A stretch of 64,000 nt of DNA from Rosenbergiella nectarea (GTDB taxonomy: Bacteria > Pseudomonadota > Gammaproteobacteria > Enterobacterales > Enterobacteriaceae), in assembly GCF_900111105.1 (NCBI RefSeq), contig NZ_FOGC01000002.1, positions 62,001 to 126,000 on the forward strand, given 5' to 3'. The notes under the pieces were generated by a model, which did no database searches, was not told where the DNA came from, and saw nothing but the letters and a program-made list of their open reading frames with translations. Below, one piece after another: positions 45,918 to 54,416 of this stretch (positions within the stretch are counted from its first letter, which is position 1; each line of letters opens with the position of its first letter). The position numbers and the translations under genes are program-made.

Positions 45918-46519
45918 GGGTTAACTCTCATCGTGTCGATAAGGTGGATCGCACTCCCGAGATAATCGGTACCTGCGGACAGAATGACTTCATTGATATA
46001 GGGATAAACGGTGATTTCATCGCCCAGATAATTCGCGGCACCGATAACCACTGCGCCATTGGTTTGCAGGTTTATCGACATACCAATTAAATGACGGCTA
46101 CAGGGTTTTGCATCACTGATAAGTCGCTCAAGCTCGGCGTAGGTCTCCTCGGTAATCCCCTTGTCTTGCACGCCAATATCTAGGCGAAAGGTGCCGGGGG
46201 CTTCTCCGGTTTGCCACCATTCAATAATGCGGATAAGAAAGCCGAACGGCTCGACGACGCGGCGAATGGCACTGGTCGTGCCTTTATGTTGGTGAATATA
46301 AAAGGCATCTTTGACGATTTGCCGTTTAACGCTCTCCTCCCAGCTTTCGTCCCAGCGATCAACCGAGAACGCCCACGCCAGATAAGGTAAGAAATTGACC
46401 GGACAGCTCGCAGGGTTCCACAGGTCGCGCAGCGGCACCGATAAATCCGCCATATCGCTACAGACTTCGGCGAGTCGACGCTCTAGGACGCTGGCACTTT
46501 TAGGCAGTAGGCTATTCAT
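45914..46519 (-). CDS. I: Baseplate protein gpI
   Basis: 201-aa P2 gpI family baseplate component: LPPKSASV-like start MNSLLPKSASVLERRLAEV and the diagnostic LRDLWNPASCPVNFLPYLAWAFSVD. It overlaps J by 8 bases and H by 4. Confidence 0.94.
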   Translation of the reverse strand: MNSLLPKSASVLERRLAEVCSDMADLSVPLRDLWNPASCPVNFLPYLAWAFSVDRWDESWEESVKRQIVKDAFYIHQHKGTTSAIRRVVEPFGFLIRIIEWWQTGEAPGTFRLDIGVQDKGITEETYAELERLISDAKPCSRHLIGMSINLQTNGAVVIGAANYLGDEITVYPYINEVILSAGTDYLGSAIHLIDTMRVNP

Positions 46520-47420
46520 CCGTGCCCCCGCTTGTCACCGTCCAACCGGTACAGGATGCCGCTTGGGTTTTATCCAGCACTACATCGGCCAAGGGTGCGG
46601 CGAGTTCGACACGCTGCACACCTTCCACATGCAGGGCGGCATAAATAGCACTGAGGCGAATATCGCGCCCAAGTCGGGTTTGGCTGTTGATATAGGTTTG
46701 TAGGCTCTGCTTTGCCGCACTCATGATAGGCTCGGCTTCTGGCCCCGGATAAAAATAGAGTGTGGCATCAATCCGATAAGGAATAATCTGCGCACTTTTC
46801 ACCGTTAGACGGTCAGCTACAGGTCGCACGCTCTCGTCATTCAGGGCTTTATCAACCAGTGCGAGTAATTCACTGTCTGCGCTGCCATCCCCCTCGCGGC
46901 TTAAAATCGTTACCACCACTTCGGCAGGGTTTGGGCTGATAGCGCTGGCATCGGCGACCCGCCCGTCCGTACTCTTAGCATGGAACTCATACGCAGCGGT
47001 CGGCCCGGCCACAGATAAGCCCTCAAAGGCTGCCGGAATACGCAGCCGTAAATCATCGTCGGTTTCCATGACCGCAGCGGTCGGCGGGGTTGTGGTGTTA
47101 TCGGCAGGGGTAATGGTCAGGCGCTGAACATTGTAGTTAGCCGCTAACTGGTCAAGGTCACTGGTCAGCGAGTAGGCGACCATCACGGCTTGCGCGGCTT
47201 CGTTGAGGCGTTGGCGCAACAGCAATTCGCGATAAACACTTTCTTGTAATAGCTTGGTGATGGGTTCCGATTCTAGTGCCAAGGTACGGCTAATCGCGTC
47301 CTGTTGGTCGGCAGGATAGAGGGCAATCAATGCCGCCTTGCGCTCGGTAAGTAGCGTTTCAAAATCGGGCACCTCAACGATTTGCGGTGCGGGCAGTTGA
47401 GATAAATCAATAACGGCCAT
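46512..47420 (-). CDS. J: Baseplate wedge protein gpJ
   Basis: 302 aa, exactly the P2 length when translation starts at ATG 47420 (MAVIDLSQLPAPQIVEVPDFE, with AGGGGC upstream). The frame is open to 47501 but the extra part is antisense-like. Baseplate_J family; it links wedges around the spike. Confidence 0.93.
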   Translation of the reverse strand: MAVIDLSQLPAPQIVEVPDFETLLTERKAALIALYPADQQDAISRTLALESEPITKLLQESVYRELLLRQRLNEAAQAVMVAYSLTSDLDQLAANYNVQRLTITPADNTTTPPTAAVMETDDDLRLRIPAAFEGLSVAGPTAAYEFHAKSTDGRVADASAISPNPAEVVVTILSREGDGSADSELLALVDKALNDESVRPVADRLTVKSAQIIPYRIDATLYFYPGPEAEPIMSAAKQSLQTYINSQTRLGRDIRLSAIYAALHVEGVQRVELAAPLADVVLDKTQAASCTGWTVTSGGTDE

Positions 47421-47421
47421 C

Positions 47422-47766
47422 TTATGCCCCTGTATTAATAGAGAGTGAAACGGATTGCCCGGAGGCTTGCTGCCCCGTGATTTCAACGACCATTGAGCCA
47501 TCTTTGCTACTGCTTATCGTCACACTGCTCAAGGTTAAACGCGGCTCCCAGCGAGTGAGCGCGGTATACACTGCCGCCATTACCTGTAAGCGCAATGCGG
47601 GGTTTTGCGGTTGGTCAATCAGTTCAAACAGTAGCGATCCATAAGTGCGGCGCGCGAGGCGTGAGCCTTGCGGGGTTAATAAAATATCGCTGACCGATTG
47701 GCGCAGATGGGCAATGTCCTCAATGGCTCGACCGTCTGCGCTGTTCATCCCCAAATAACGACTCAT
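47422..47766 (-). CDS. W: Baseplate protein gpW (gp25-like)
   Basis: 114-aa gp25-like wedge protein. The IEDIAHLRQSVSDILLTPQGSRLARRTYGS segment is typical. The stop lies just before the J start, and the ATG overlaps the V stop by four bases. Confidence 0.94.
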   Translation of the reverse strand: MSRYLGMNSADGRAIEDIAHLRQSVSDILLTPQGSRLARRTYGSLLFELIDQPQNPALRLQVMAAVYTALTRWEPRLTLSSVTISSSKDGSMVVEITGQQASGQSVSLSINTGA

Positions 47767-48341
47767 ACAGGGCCTCCACTGAGATCGCCGCCAGACTTCA
47801 CCGCGCTATGTTGGTGTTTATCCACCACGACGCCATTAGACGACATCGCACCGCCGCCCTGTGTTACGGCACCGTTAATCACCACATCGCTGTTAATGCG
47901 GGTTTGCTCGGCCTCAATATGAAACTGCGGCGTTTTATAGGTCGCACTTACGCTCGCTTCGACTAGTAGCGATTTAATGCCCGTGACCTGTAATTGCCCT
48001 GTCGCCGGGTCATAACTAAACAGCGCGCCATCGTCATACTCAATGGCCTCAGCGGTAAGACTGTTACTCGGCGGCGAAAACTGGTTGGAGTAAATCGCGG
48101 GCAGCGCAAAGGCGGTATCGAGATTGCCGCCCAGACTTAGTAGCACGACTTGCTCGCCCACAGACGGGCACCACCAAGAGCGGGTTTTTCCGGCGCGAAA
48201 GGTCAGCCAATTAATCCAATTGGTTTCAAGTTCACCTACTTTGACGCGGCATAGCCAGCTATCCGGATCGACCTCGGAAATCACTCCGGTGCGGATCAGA
48301 TTGGTGATAAGGCGTAAGAGTTCGTTGAGTTGTGCGTTCAT
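47763..48341 (-). CDS. V: Baseplate spike gpV
   Basis: 192-aa membrane-piercing spike trimer subunit. OB-fold domain (GELETNWINWLTFRAGKTRSWW), then beta-helix, and a metal-binding tip DKHQHSA near the C-terminus as in P2. ATG 48341 aligns with the P2 start. No Shine-Dalgarno precedes it (CCTCATTCC), and the Ogr-type box is centred 55.5 bp upstream. Confidence 0.92.
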   Translation of the reverse strand: MNAQLNELLRLITNLIRTGVISEVDPDSWLCRVKVGELETNWINWLTFRAGKTRSWWCPSVGEQVVLLSLGGNLDTAFALPAIYSNQFSPPSNSLTAEAIEYDDGALFSYDPATGQLQVTGIKSLLVEASVSATYKTPQFHIEAEQTRINSDVVINGAVTQGGGAMSSNGVVVDKHQHSAVKSGGDLSGGPV

Positions 48342-48387
48342 GGAATGAGGGTGCCAAAAGTGGAGGGAAAGCGGCAGTGCTCGGCAT

Positions 48388-48405
48388 TGTCTGAGCGATA
48401 GCACA
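48388..48405 (-). promoter_or_regulatory. Ogr/Delta-type activator box upstream of V
   Basis: TGT-CTGAGCGATAGC-ACA has exactly 12 bases between half-sites. It lies in the S-V gap and is centred 55.5 bp from the V ATG. Confidence 0.75.
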
Positions 48406-48409
48406 ATGC

Positions 48410-48856
48410 CTAGCGGGATAGAAAACGGATTAACGTATCTTTTGTTAAGGTTTCTACGCTGTCATTAACCCCGAGTAAACGCCTTGCGGGATATTGCGCC
48501 ATTGGCCCATTACGTCGCACCCGGTCGCGTAATCCGTAATGGTGTACTCGCGCCGTGTGTTGCACTTGGCTGATAAACCCGACGGTTGCGGTACTGGTGT
48601 CAGCCGTCGCTTTAAGGTATTTCGCCCTACGCAGCTTGCTAAACATCTGGCGTTTAATGCGACCTTTCTTGCTGCGGGCGGTGACTTTACGTGGGGAAAA
48701 GGCTTGTCCATCCGGATCACGTTGTAGCCGAATATTGGCTTGCTGATTACGCCGCACCTCTTGCGCCAACTCGCGCAACATTTTCTTGCGCGCGGTGGGT
48801 TGCAGATTCTCAACAAGTGCTGACAGCCACGCATCAACCTCGCTGAGTTCAGCCAT
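48410..48856 (-). CDS. S: Tail completion protein gpS
   Basis: 148-aa P2 gpS family protein (phage virion morphogenesis). ARKMLRELAQEVRRNQQANIRLQRDPDG and the basic VTARSKKGRIKRQMFSKLRRAKYL are characteristic. It overlaps R by 8 bases. Confidence 0.93.
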   Translation of the reverse strand: MAELSEVDAWLSALVENLQPTARKKMLRELAQEVRRNQQANIRLQRDPDGQAFSPRKVTARSKKGRIKRQMFSKLRRAKYLKATADTSTATVGFISQVQHTARVHHYGLRDRVRRNGPMAQYPARRLLGVNDSVETLTKDTLIRFLSR

Positions 48857-49280
48857 GCTTCACCGTCCACATTTCTTCGGGCGGCTCAGGTTCGTCAACG
48901 GCCATAACGCTTGAGATACTGCCATCGCTATTAACGATCACCCGCTCAGTGAGGTGTAAGTTAATGCTAATGTCGCACGCCTCGTTATTGAGAATATCGA
49001 CCTCAAAGCTGAATAATTTTTCGCGCAGTTCCGGGTTATTAATCGCATCCGATTGATTGACCTGTAGCCAAGCGATAATCGGGGCCATTAAAAGATTTTG
49101 GTCGCCGCTAAAATCCTCAATCACAAGGTTTAACACATAGCGATATTCCCACGACATTGACGGCGCGGCAGTGGTGACCAGCGAGCCATTATCAATAAAA
49201 ACGTGCAGCTTATCGGGATTGGCTTGCAGGTACGGTACGGCTTTGCTGAGCGCTTGGCGTAAGTGTTTTGGTTTGTTCAC
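48849..49280 (-). CDS. R: Tail completion protein gpR
   Basis: 143-aa gpR homologue: MNKPKHLRQALSKAVPYLQA and WEYRYVLNLVIEDFSGDQNLLM are near-universal in P2-like phages. It caps the tail and acts with S. The start lies inside lysC. Confidence 0.94.
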   Translation of the reverse strand: MNKPKHLRQALSKAVPYLQANPDKLHVFIDNGSLVTTAAPSMSWEYRYVLNLVIEDFSGDQNLLMAPIIAWLQVNQSDAINNPELREKLFSFEVDILNNEACDISINLHLTERVIVNSDGSISSVMAVDEPEPPEEMWTVKHG

Positions 49281-49533
49281 TCATTTTCTCCTGACAGGTA
49301 ACAATCATATCGACCTTATCGGCACAGCTTGCCCATGCGGCCTCGCTCTCACTGAGTGCCGTCCACAATTGACCGTTATCGTTGGGGGCTGATTTAGGGA
49401 GCTGGCAGCGGGTGATTGTCGGACAGCCATTGACGGTAATCTTCACCTCGGGTGAAGGTCGGTCGTTGCTGCAAGCGGATAACATCATCAGGCAGCTTAG
49501 TAGCAGCCCAATTGCGCAGGGTTTCATTTTCAC
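49210..49533 (-). CDS. lysC: Rz1-like spanin lipoprotein LysC, overlapping lysB
   Basis: 107 aa in a different frame from lysB, whose 3' end it overlaps by 140 bases, with its own 3' end overlapping R. It has a lipoprotein signal with lipobox LSAC at Cys21, so it is anchored in the outer membrane. It pairs with LysB to fuse the membranes at lysis. It is longer than classical Rz1. Confidence 0.85.
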   Translation of the reverse strand: MKMKPCAIGLLLSCLMMLSACSNDRPSPEVKITVNGCPTITRCQLPKSAPNDNGQLWTALSESEAAWASCADKVDMIVTCQEKMSEQTKTLTPSAQQSRTVPASQSR

Positions 49534-49804
49534 GGGTGAGCGCCTCTATGGTGTGTAGCCGTTCGCGCAATAACACGCCGTTTTTCTCGGCGTTAGCAGT
49601 GAGTGCGGCAAGTGCTTGGCTATTGGTTTCAGTGAGTATTGAGAGCGCGATCAGTTGGCTATTCTTATCGGCTATTTTCTCTTTATTGCTCTTCAAGTCC
49701 TGTTGCTGTAGGCCGATGATGTGATGGGCTTCATGAAGTCGCCATGAGATAAAAAGTAAGGCAACGAGTGCCGCCGTGCAAAGCAGTGAAATTAACTTCA
49801 GCAT
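49394..49804 (-). CDS. lysB: Rz-like spanin LysB
   Basis: 136-aa inner-membrane spanin with an N-terminal anchor (LISLLCTAALVALLFISW, about 3-20) and a long periplasmic coiled coil (about 30-110). It is embedded with lysC as in P2. Confidence 0.87.
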   Translation of the reverse strand: MLKLISLLCTAALVALLFISWRLHEAHHIIGLQQQDLKSNKEKIADKNSQLIALSILTETNSQALAALTANAEKNGVLLRERLHTIEALTRENETLRNWAATKLPDDVIRLQQRPTFTRGEDYRQWLSDNHPLPAP

Positions 49805-49847
49805 CTGTCTGCCACCTGAGTTAATTCAATTTGTATCATTGCTTTAG

Positions 49848-50183
49848 CTATGGCGGTAAATAAATATTAGCCACGATAAACCAACCACAGACGATTAGCT
49901 CCCCAGTCACTACTAGAATGAAAAATATTCGAAATAAGGTTTCCATCTCTGATTGATAGCGAGGGAAGCAATATTGCAGCTGACCTTTTAGCCAGTGCCT
50001 TTTCTCGCTCTCAAGTAACATTATTCTTATCGCAATAATTATTATCCTGAATCGATATAAAATACTTATGCCAACCACCGGAACAAACCACGACGCATAG
50101 ACACTCTGCGGCTCAAGCAGGGGGATAAGCATCAATACCAGCAAAGTTGTAGCGAAAGCCCAATTGATAAATTTAAATTGCAT
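49848..50183 (-). CDS. Membrane protein at the lysA (antiholin) position, unrecognised
   Basis: 111 aa from ATG 50183, which overlaps the endolysin TAA (TAATG), so it is translationally coupled. Hydrophobic segments lie at about 6-22, 31-55 and 86-105. P2 has the LysA antiholin in this slot between K and lysB. I see no sequence match to LysA, so the antiholin role is inference from position and topology. Confidence 0.6.
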   Translation of the reverse strand: MQFKFINWAFATTLLVLMLIPLLEPQSVYASWFVPVVGISILYRFRIIIIAIRIMLLESEKRHWLKGQLQYCFPRYQSEMETLFRIFFILVVTGELIVCGWFIVANIYLPP

Positions 50184-50695
50184 TATTGCGCTCCTTGTAA
50201 GCACCAGATCATTTCGCGTTGCCGCCGATTATCGACACCCTGATTGAATACCCCTTTGACATATACCCAGCGCGGGAGCTGCAAACAGGCATCAGTGAAG
50301 CGTCTTTGATTGGCGAGTTTGATTAAGGTTGAATCACAGGCTTTTTTCGTGCCGACGTTAAAAGAAAATGAGACTATCGCGTCATAGACTTTTTGCGGCG
50401 GCGTGACCAGCAAACAGCGCGTTAACGCGCTCTCGGTGTTCATTACGTTGGTAATGAAGTTATGCGCCGCTTGTCGCTCGCTAATAGTTTTGCCGGGTAT
50501 TACGCCCTTTGTGTTGCCGATCCCATCGGTCCACACTCCGGCACTGCATTGATAAGGCTGTAGCCGACAGCCTTCAAAGTCGGCAATGAGTCTTAACCCT
50601 TGCGGCGAGGTATGCAGCGTTTGCATCTGTGGCAAGGTGGCGACAATCGCCAGCACCGCGCCGACCATACAGCGCTTAACGATTTGCGGCGTCAT
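50183..50695 (-). CDS. SAR endolysin, GH24 lysozyme
   Basis: 170-aa lysozyme with an N-terminal weakly hydrophobic signal-anchor-release helix (MVGAVLAIVATLPQM, about 10-24). The Glu-x8-Asp/Cys-x5-Thr catalytic arrangement is seen in DFEGCRLQPYQCSAGVWTDGIGNT-type text, split here by extra cysteines. It resembles P21/P1-type enzymes rather than P2 gpK. It overlaps the holin gene by 20 bases, and its activation by membrane depolarisation is expected. Confidence 0.87.
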   Translation of the reverse strand: MTPQIVKRCMVGAVLAIVATLPQMQTLHTSPQGLRLIADFEGCRLQPYQCSAGVWTDGIGNTKGVIPGKTISERQAAHNFITNVMNTESALTRCLLVTPPQKVYDAIVSFSFNVGTKKACDSTLIKLANQRRFTDACLQLPRWVYVKGVFNQGVDNRRQREMIWCLQGAQ

Positions 50696-50888
50696 ACTCC
50701 TCCCGTGTCACTTTTCCACTGCGTAGTAAGGCTAAGGTTTGGCGCTTGTAGTACGCATTGATTAATACCGTTACGACGCCCAGCGCCAACCCGACAATTG
50801 TTGAAATATCTTTCAGCGATAAATCACCAATCCACGCCATCCCCACAGAGATAAACCAGACGATAAAGGTGCGAATTTTTTCCCACAT
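50676..50888 (-). CDS. Holin (class II-like)
   Basis: 70 aa with two hydrophobic helices (about 5-21 and 28-46) and a basic C-terminus ending RSGKVTREEYDAANR. A short HP1/S21-like holin of this type suits a SAR endolysin, which needs only small pinholes. It replaces P2 gpY. Confidence 0.82.
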   Translation of the reverse strand: MWEKIRTFIVWFISVGMAWIGDLSLKDISTIVGLALGVVTVLINAYYKRQTLALLRSGKVTREEYDAANR

Positions 50889-50892
50889 CGTG

Positions 50893-51096
50893 TTAATCCC
50901 ACAATTGCACGGTCTGGCGCGTCGGTGTTGTCACACTGTCCGGTAACTCGACGAGTAGCCCGTGCGGTAAAAAAGGTGTGTGCTCGCAGAGTCCCGGATT
51001 GGCCGCAAGTACCTGTTCGGTTACGCCTTGCGTGCGTCCATAATGACGCCAGCAAAGCTCGTCCACCGTGTCATATTGGCGCGCACGCACTTTCAT
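50893..51096 (-). CDS. X: Tail protein gpX
   Basis: 67 aa (P2: 67). MKVRARQYDTVDELCWRHYG is diagnostic of the LysM-like gpX family. ATG 51096 overlaps the L stop (TGATG). Confidence 0.95.
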   Translation of the reverse strand: MKVRARQYDTVDELCWRHYGRTQGVTEQVLAANPGLCEHTPFLPHGLLVELPDSVTTPTRQTVQLWD

Positions 51097-51560
51097 CAGA
51101 TAAGCTCCACGACACAATGCGGCAGGTCTTGCACACGGCTGATTGCCCAGCGCGCATCGCGCCATAAATCATCACCGACTTTCTCTAGCTCGGTGCCACG
51201 CTTACTCCCGGACGCCGTCGCGTCATAATCGGCGTAACGCTCATAAAGCACGGCGCGCACCCAGCACCAGATCGCATTAAGATAGTGATGGACCCGCTGG
51301 CTTTGGTTGCCAAGTTTCGAGGCGGGCACCTCATCAAGATGGTTATAACCCAGCAACTCTTGACGCTCGCGCCATGCATAAAGCTCGGTATTGACTTCAC
51401 TCATGGCACTGAGCACTACCTGCTTTAACCGCTCTGGGGTTACGGTGCCATCGCTGCGCATCACTTTGGCGTACTGCGCTAAATTTACTTCCGGCCAAAA
51501 GCTGTTATTCGGGATCACCTCCGGGGTGCCCTGACTTGTCTCAGGCGACACAAACTGCAT
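51096..51560 (-). CDS. L: Head completion protein gpL
   Basis: 154-aa head completion/connector protein. NSFWPEVNLAQYAKVMRSDGTVTPERLKQV and LYERYADYDATASGSKR are family text. It is coupled to X. Confidence 0.94.
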   Translation of the reverse strand: MQFVSPETSQGTPEVIPNNSFWPEVNLAQYAKVMRSDGTVTPERLKQVVLSAMSEVNTELYAWRERQELLGYNHLDEVPASKLGNQSQRVHHYLNAIWCWVRAVLYERYADYDATASGSKRGTELEKVGDDLWRDARWAISRVQDLPHCVVELI

Positions 51561-51653
51561 GGCCTTTCTCCTTAATAGGTGGGCGGTGAACGCAGCGTTG
51601 ATAAGGTTAGAAACCTATCGCGGCTGCGTGCCGCCCTACGCGTTGGCGTTGGG

Positions 51654-52307
51654 TTAGCCGTTGGCTTGCTGTAAGCGTTTAACCAACTGCTCTATATCCT
51701 TTTTCACTCCGCATCTGTCATGCAGGGCAAGGGCTTGATTTAGGTGATTAAGTGCCGCCATCGGACTGACCTCTCGCAGCACATAGCCAATAGCTTTGTG
51801 GAGCCGCGCCAGTGATGGGTCGGGCATGTCGCAGCCCTCAGTCACACTTAAGACGCGTAGCAAGGTGTCCGCAGCAAATTCTTGCTTGGTGGCGAGTGCT
51901 TTGAGCGCACTGTCAGAAAGTTCCTCAACGACCCAAGTGGCGACATTGCGCGGTGTTGGCATCGGCATAACCCAGCGATGCGTTAAGGCGTGCTCGGCAA
52001 TGCGCAGCGCTAAGTCAAAATCTCCCGCATCAATCGCCCACACCATCACATAGAGCAACACATCATCCTGTCGCTCGCTGCTGGCCTCAATCACGCCGTT
52101 AATCCATGCAAGATATTTGGGAAGCAAGGTGATTTTTATTTCGGCTTTGCGCACATGAGACTGAATCCCCTTTAATCGGCGACGGTCTTCATTGAGCTGC
52201 ATTAGCATCAATTCATAACCATTCGCGTGCCGGGCAGAGCCTCCCTGTCGGGAGGCGGATTCTGCCTGAATACGCAGCCGATGTTGCCGGGCAGGACTCA
52301 GGCTCAT
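51654..52307 (-). CDS. M: Terminase small/endonuclease subunit gpM
   Basis: 217-aa P2 gpM family endonuclease subunit of terminase that cuts cos. MSLSPARQHRLRIQAES and VMVWAIDAGDFDLALRIAEHAL are typical. Confidence 0.93.
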   Translation of the reverse strand: MSLSPARQHRLRIQAESASRQGGSARHANGYELMLMQLNEDRRRLKGIQSHVRKAEIKITLLPKYLAWINGVIEASSERQDDVLLYVMVWAIDAGDFDLALRIAEHALTHRWVMPMPTPRNVATWVVEELSDSALKALATKQEFAADTLLRVLSVTEGCDMPDPSLARLHKAIGYVLREVSPMAALNHLNQALALHDRCGVKKDIEQLVKRLQQANG

Positions 52308-52310
52308 GGA

Positions 52311-53411
52311 TTAGCTTCCCTCTTTTTGGTTGGCGTTTTGTTCTGCATTAGCTTGCGAATCGTCAGCCTTGCTCGCCGTTACCGCACCGACCAGTGAAAT
52401 ATTCTCCACTAGAGCTGCGCAGCGGTAGTCTTCGACCACATAGGCTTCGTTGACCGATTCGTAGTTCTCAATCTGGTCACGCTTGGCGTTGTCGATAATG
52501 GTGCGACGGCGGCTCTCTTCCTGCCAATAAATGGAGAGGTTATCTAAACGGGTGATAAGCAATGCATTCGCGGGGAAGTACGGCGCACGCACTGCTTGCA
52601 AGCCGCCCATGCGTTTCTGGCTGATAATCAAATCTGCCGCCAGTTTCTCGCTATTCGCTTGCTCGGCGTTGACCAATGGGAAATATTTATCTGCCAGTAA
52701 CTCACGACCACAAATTACAACCAGCTCGTCATCATCTTGGAAAATCGGGTCGATAAGCTCGTTAACCGCATCCATCACTAACGCATCAAGGTTTAGATAA
52801 GTCCCGCCTGTACCAATTTTGATGGACGCAGCGGTTGTTACGCCGTCTTTTGTTGCGCTACCCATTACCCGTTCTGGTGCATCTTCGCGCAGCTTTTGCA
52901 GCCAGCCTTTGTTAACGTCTTGCAATAACGGATTTTTCACGCGGTCGGAGGTCTTCGCGCGCTGGGTACCGTTAAAGCCAATCATGATACGGTCAAGCGC
53001 TTGGCGCTTAATGATGGCGTTACGAATACGGGTCTGGAAGTCTTGGAACTTCGCCCATAAATCCAACTTGGCATAGGTAATCGCGGTGTCAAAGTTGGTT
53101 TGCTCGCATTTGTACTCAATGCCACTCATCACCATCGGGTCACTGGCTTGGCGGTCTTTGGTCGTGGTGTCAGTGGTGCCCGCAATCGTGCTGCCAACGC
53201 CTAACCCTAAAAGCTGGCCGGATTGGTCAGTCACGCCGATCACGTTGATAAGCGTTAGGAATGCGGCACTTTGTTGGATTTGGTCTTCCAGTGTTTGCGC
53301 CATTGCTGGCTCAACGCTGAATTTACCGTGTAGCTCGTTCTCTTCAACGTTATAGATGCGCGCTAACTGAGTGAGGTAGCCATTAAAGGCAAAACGGGTG
53401 TTCTTTTTCAT
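52311..53411 (-). CDS. N: Major capsid protein gpN
   Basis: 366 aa (P2: 357), HK97-fold capsid precursor. MKKNTRFAFNGYLTQLARIYNVEE holds the N-terminal part removed by gpO protease during maturation. The charged tail DSQANAEQNANQKEGS is an extension. Confidence 0.95.
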   Translation of the reverse strand: MKKNTRFAFNGYLTQLARIYNVEENELHGKFSVEPAMAQTLEDQIQQSAAFLTLINVIGVTDQSGQLLGLGVGSTIAGTTDTTTKDRQASDPMVMSGIEYKCEQTNFDTAITYAKLDLWAKFQDFQTRIRNAIIKRQALDRIMIGFNGTQRAKTSDRVKNPLLQDVNKGWLQKLREDAPERVMGSATKDGVTTAASIKIGTGGTYLNLDALVMDAVNELIDPIFQDDDELVVICGRELLADKYFPLVNAEQANSEKLAADLIISQKRMGGLQAVRAPYFPANALLITRLDNLSIYWQEESRRRTIIDNAKRDQIENYESVNEAYVVEDYRCAALVENISLVGAVTASKADDSQANAEQNANQKEGS

Positions 53412-53427
53412 CGGGGTAATCGCTCCG

Positions 53428-54261
53428 TTAGCAATTGGTCAGGTTTTCGGTTGGCACTTGGCCACCCGGTGCGCGTTGTCGGTAGTCATTGCGCGAGTCT
53501 GCTGTCTCAAGCTGTGCCTTGAGTGCATCAAACGCAGTCTGCTGGGCCGCTAACTTCTCAGTGAGGGCTTGCAAGTCGCTGGCTTGCTCGTTGATCGTTA
53601 TGGTGAACTGCTGGCTAAAGGTTTGCTGCTCGGTTGCCAGTAGTTCCACGGCTTGATGTACGTCGCTAAAACGCGCTTCGTCGTTAAGCTGTTTTTTGGC
53701 AAACATCGCAGTTACACGGGTAAACAGGCTCGGCTTTTCTTCCGGTAGCTCTTCAAGTTCGATTGTGGTTTCAACGGCCGCCGTAAACAGGTTGTCTTTA
53801 TGCTGCTTACGATTGGCGAGAGGGTTGTGCTCGGCTTTAGCACTAAAGGCCAGCATTTCGGTGCCAAGGCTTGCCGGGTCGTCGGTAGCGGCAAGGCCCG
53901 AGAGATAGGCTTTTCCGGTGTCGGCGAATTGCGGACTCACTTCCATTGAGGTGAAAATCTTTTGACCTTTTTTGACCAGCTCAACCAGTGCGTCGGTTGG
54001 CAGAATATCGGCATAGAGGGCCATTTTTCCTGATAATGGGCCATCTTTAATTTCTTCTGCGGTCAATGCCGCAACGGTACCGTAGCGATTAAAGGTACTG
54101 GTCGGATCGTAAGCCTTGATGTGCTCAAGGTTAATCTGTGCGGTATAGAATTCGGGGTTATAACTGGCGGCCATTTGCACCAGCCAATCACGGGAGATTT
54201 CGCGACCGTCTGACGTGGCACCTTCCACACCAATACGAAAACGCTTTGCTTTCACTGCCAT
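53428..54261 (-). CDS. O: Scaffold and maturation protease gpO
   Basis: 277 aa (P2: 284). The N-terminal serine protease domain has the conserved AKRFRIGVEGATSDGREI and QINLEHIKAYDP (His) segments and TSMEVSPQF (Ser). The C-terminal coiled-coil scaffold lies at about 200-262. It starts the O-N-M-L-X-lysis-R-S operon with GGAG upstream. Confidence 0.93.
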   Translation of the reverse strand: MAVKAKRFRIGVEGATSDGREISRDWLVQMAASYNPEFYTAQINLEHIKAYDPTSTFNRYGTVAALTAEEIKDGPLSGKMALYADILPTDALVELVKKGQKIFTSMEVSPQFADTGKAYLSGLAATDDPASLGTEMLAFSAKAEHNPLANRKQHKDNLFTAAVETTIELEELPEEKPSLFTRVTAMFAKKQLNDEARFSDVHQAVELLATEQQTFSQQFTITINEQASDLQALTEKLAAQQTAFDALKAQLETADSRNDYRQRAPGGQVPTENLTNC

Positions 54262-54352
54262 AGCTGTGCTCCGATTAATAAAATGCTGCGCTCATTCGCA
54301 GTTAGGAGCCTTATGGTTGCGGTTTCTGATTGGCTGAACAATCAGCGCCTCT

Positions 54353-54370
54353 TGTGGGGTTCACTACACA
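54353..54370. promoter_or_regulatory. Ogr/Delta-type activator box in the O-P divergent region
   Basis: TGT-GGGGTTCACTAC-ACA, spacing 12. It is centred 100 bp from the O ATG (CATAAG -10-like at 54315-54310) and 55.5 bp from the P ATG (TAATCT -10-like at 54405-54410), so one box may serve both. Confidence 0.7.
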
Positions 54371-54416
54371 AAACGCGCTAAGCGAAAGGTTTAGATTCAG
54401 GCCGTAATCTTGTGCC

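Noticed and set aside
49210-49533. lysC as a spurious overlapping frame
   Set aside because: It has a lipoprotein signal with LSAC and sits exactly where Rz1-type genes overlap Rz; accepted as real.
54262-54416. Opposite direction of P and Q relative to O-N-M-L as a rearrangement
   Set aside because: P2 itself has P and Q divergent from O; this is the normal layout.
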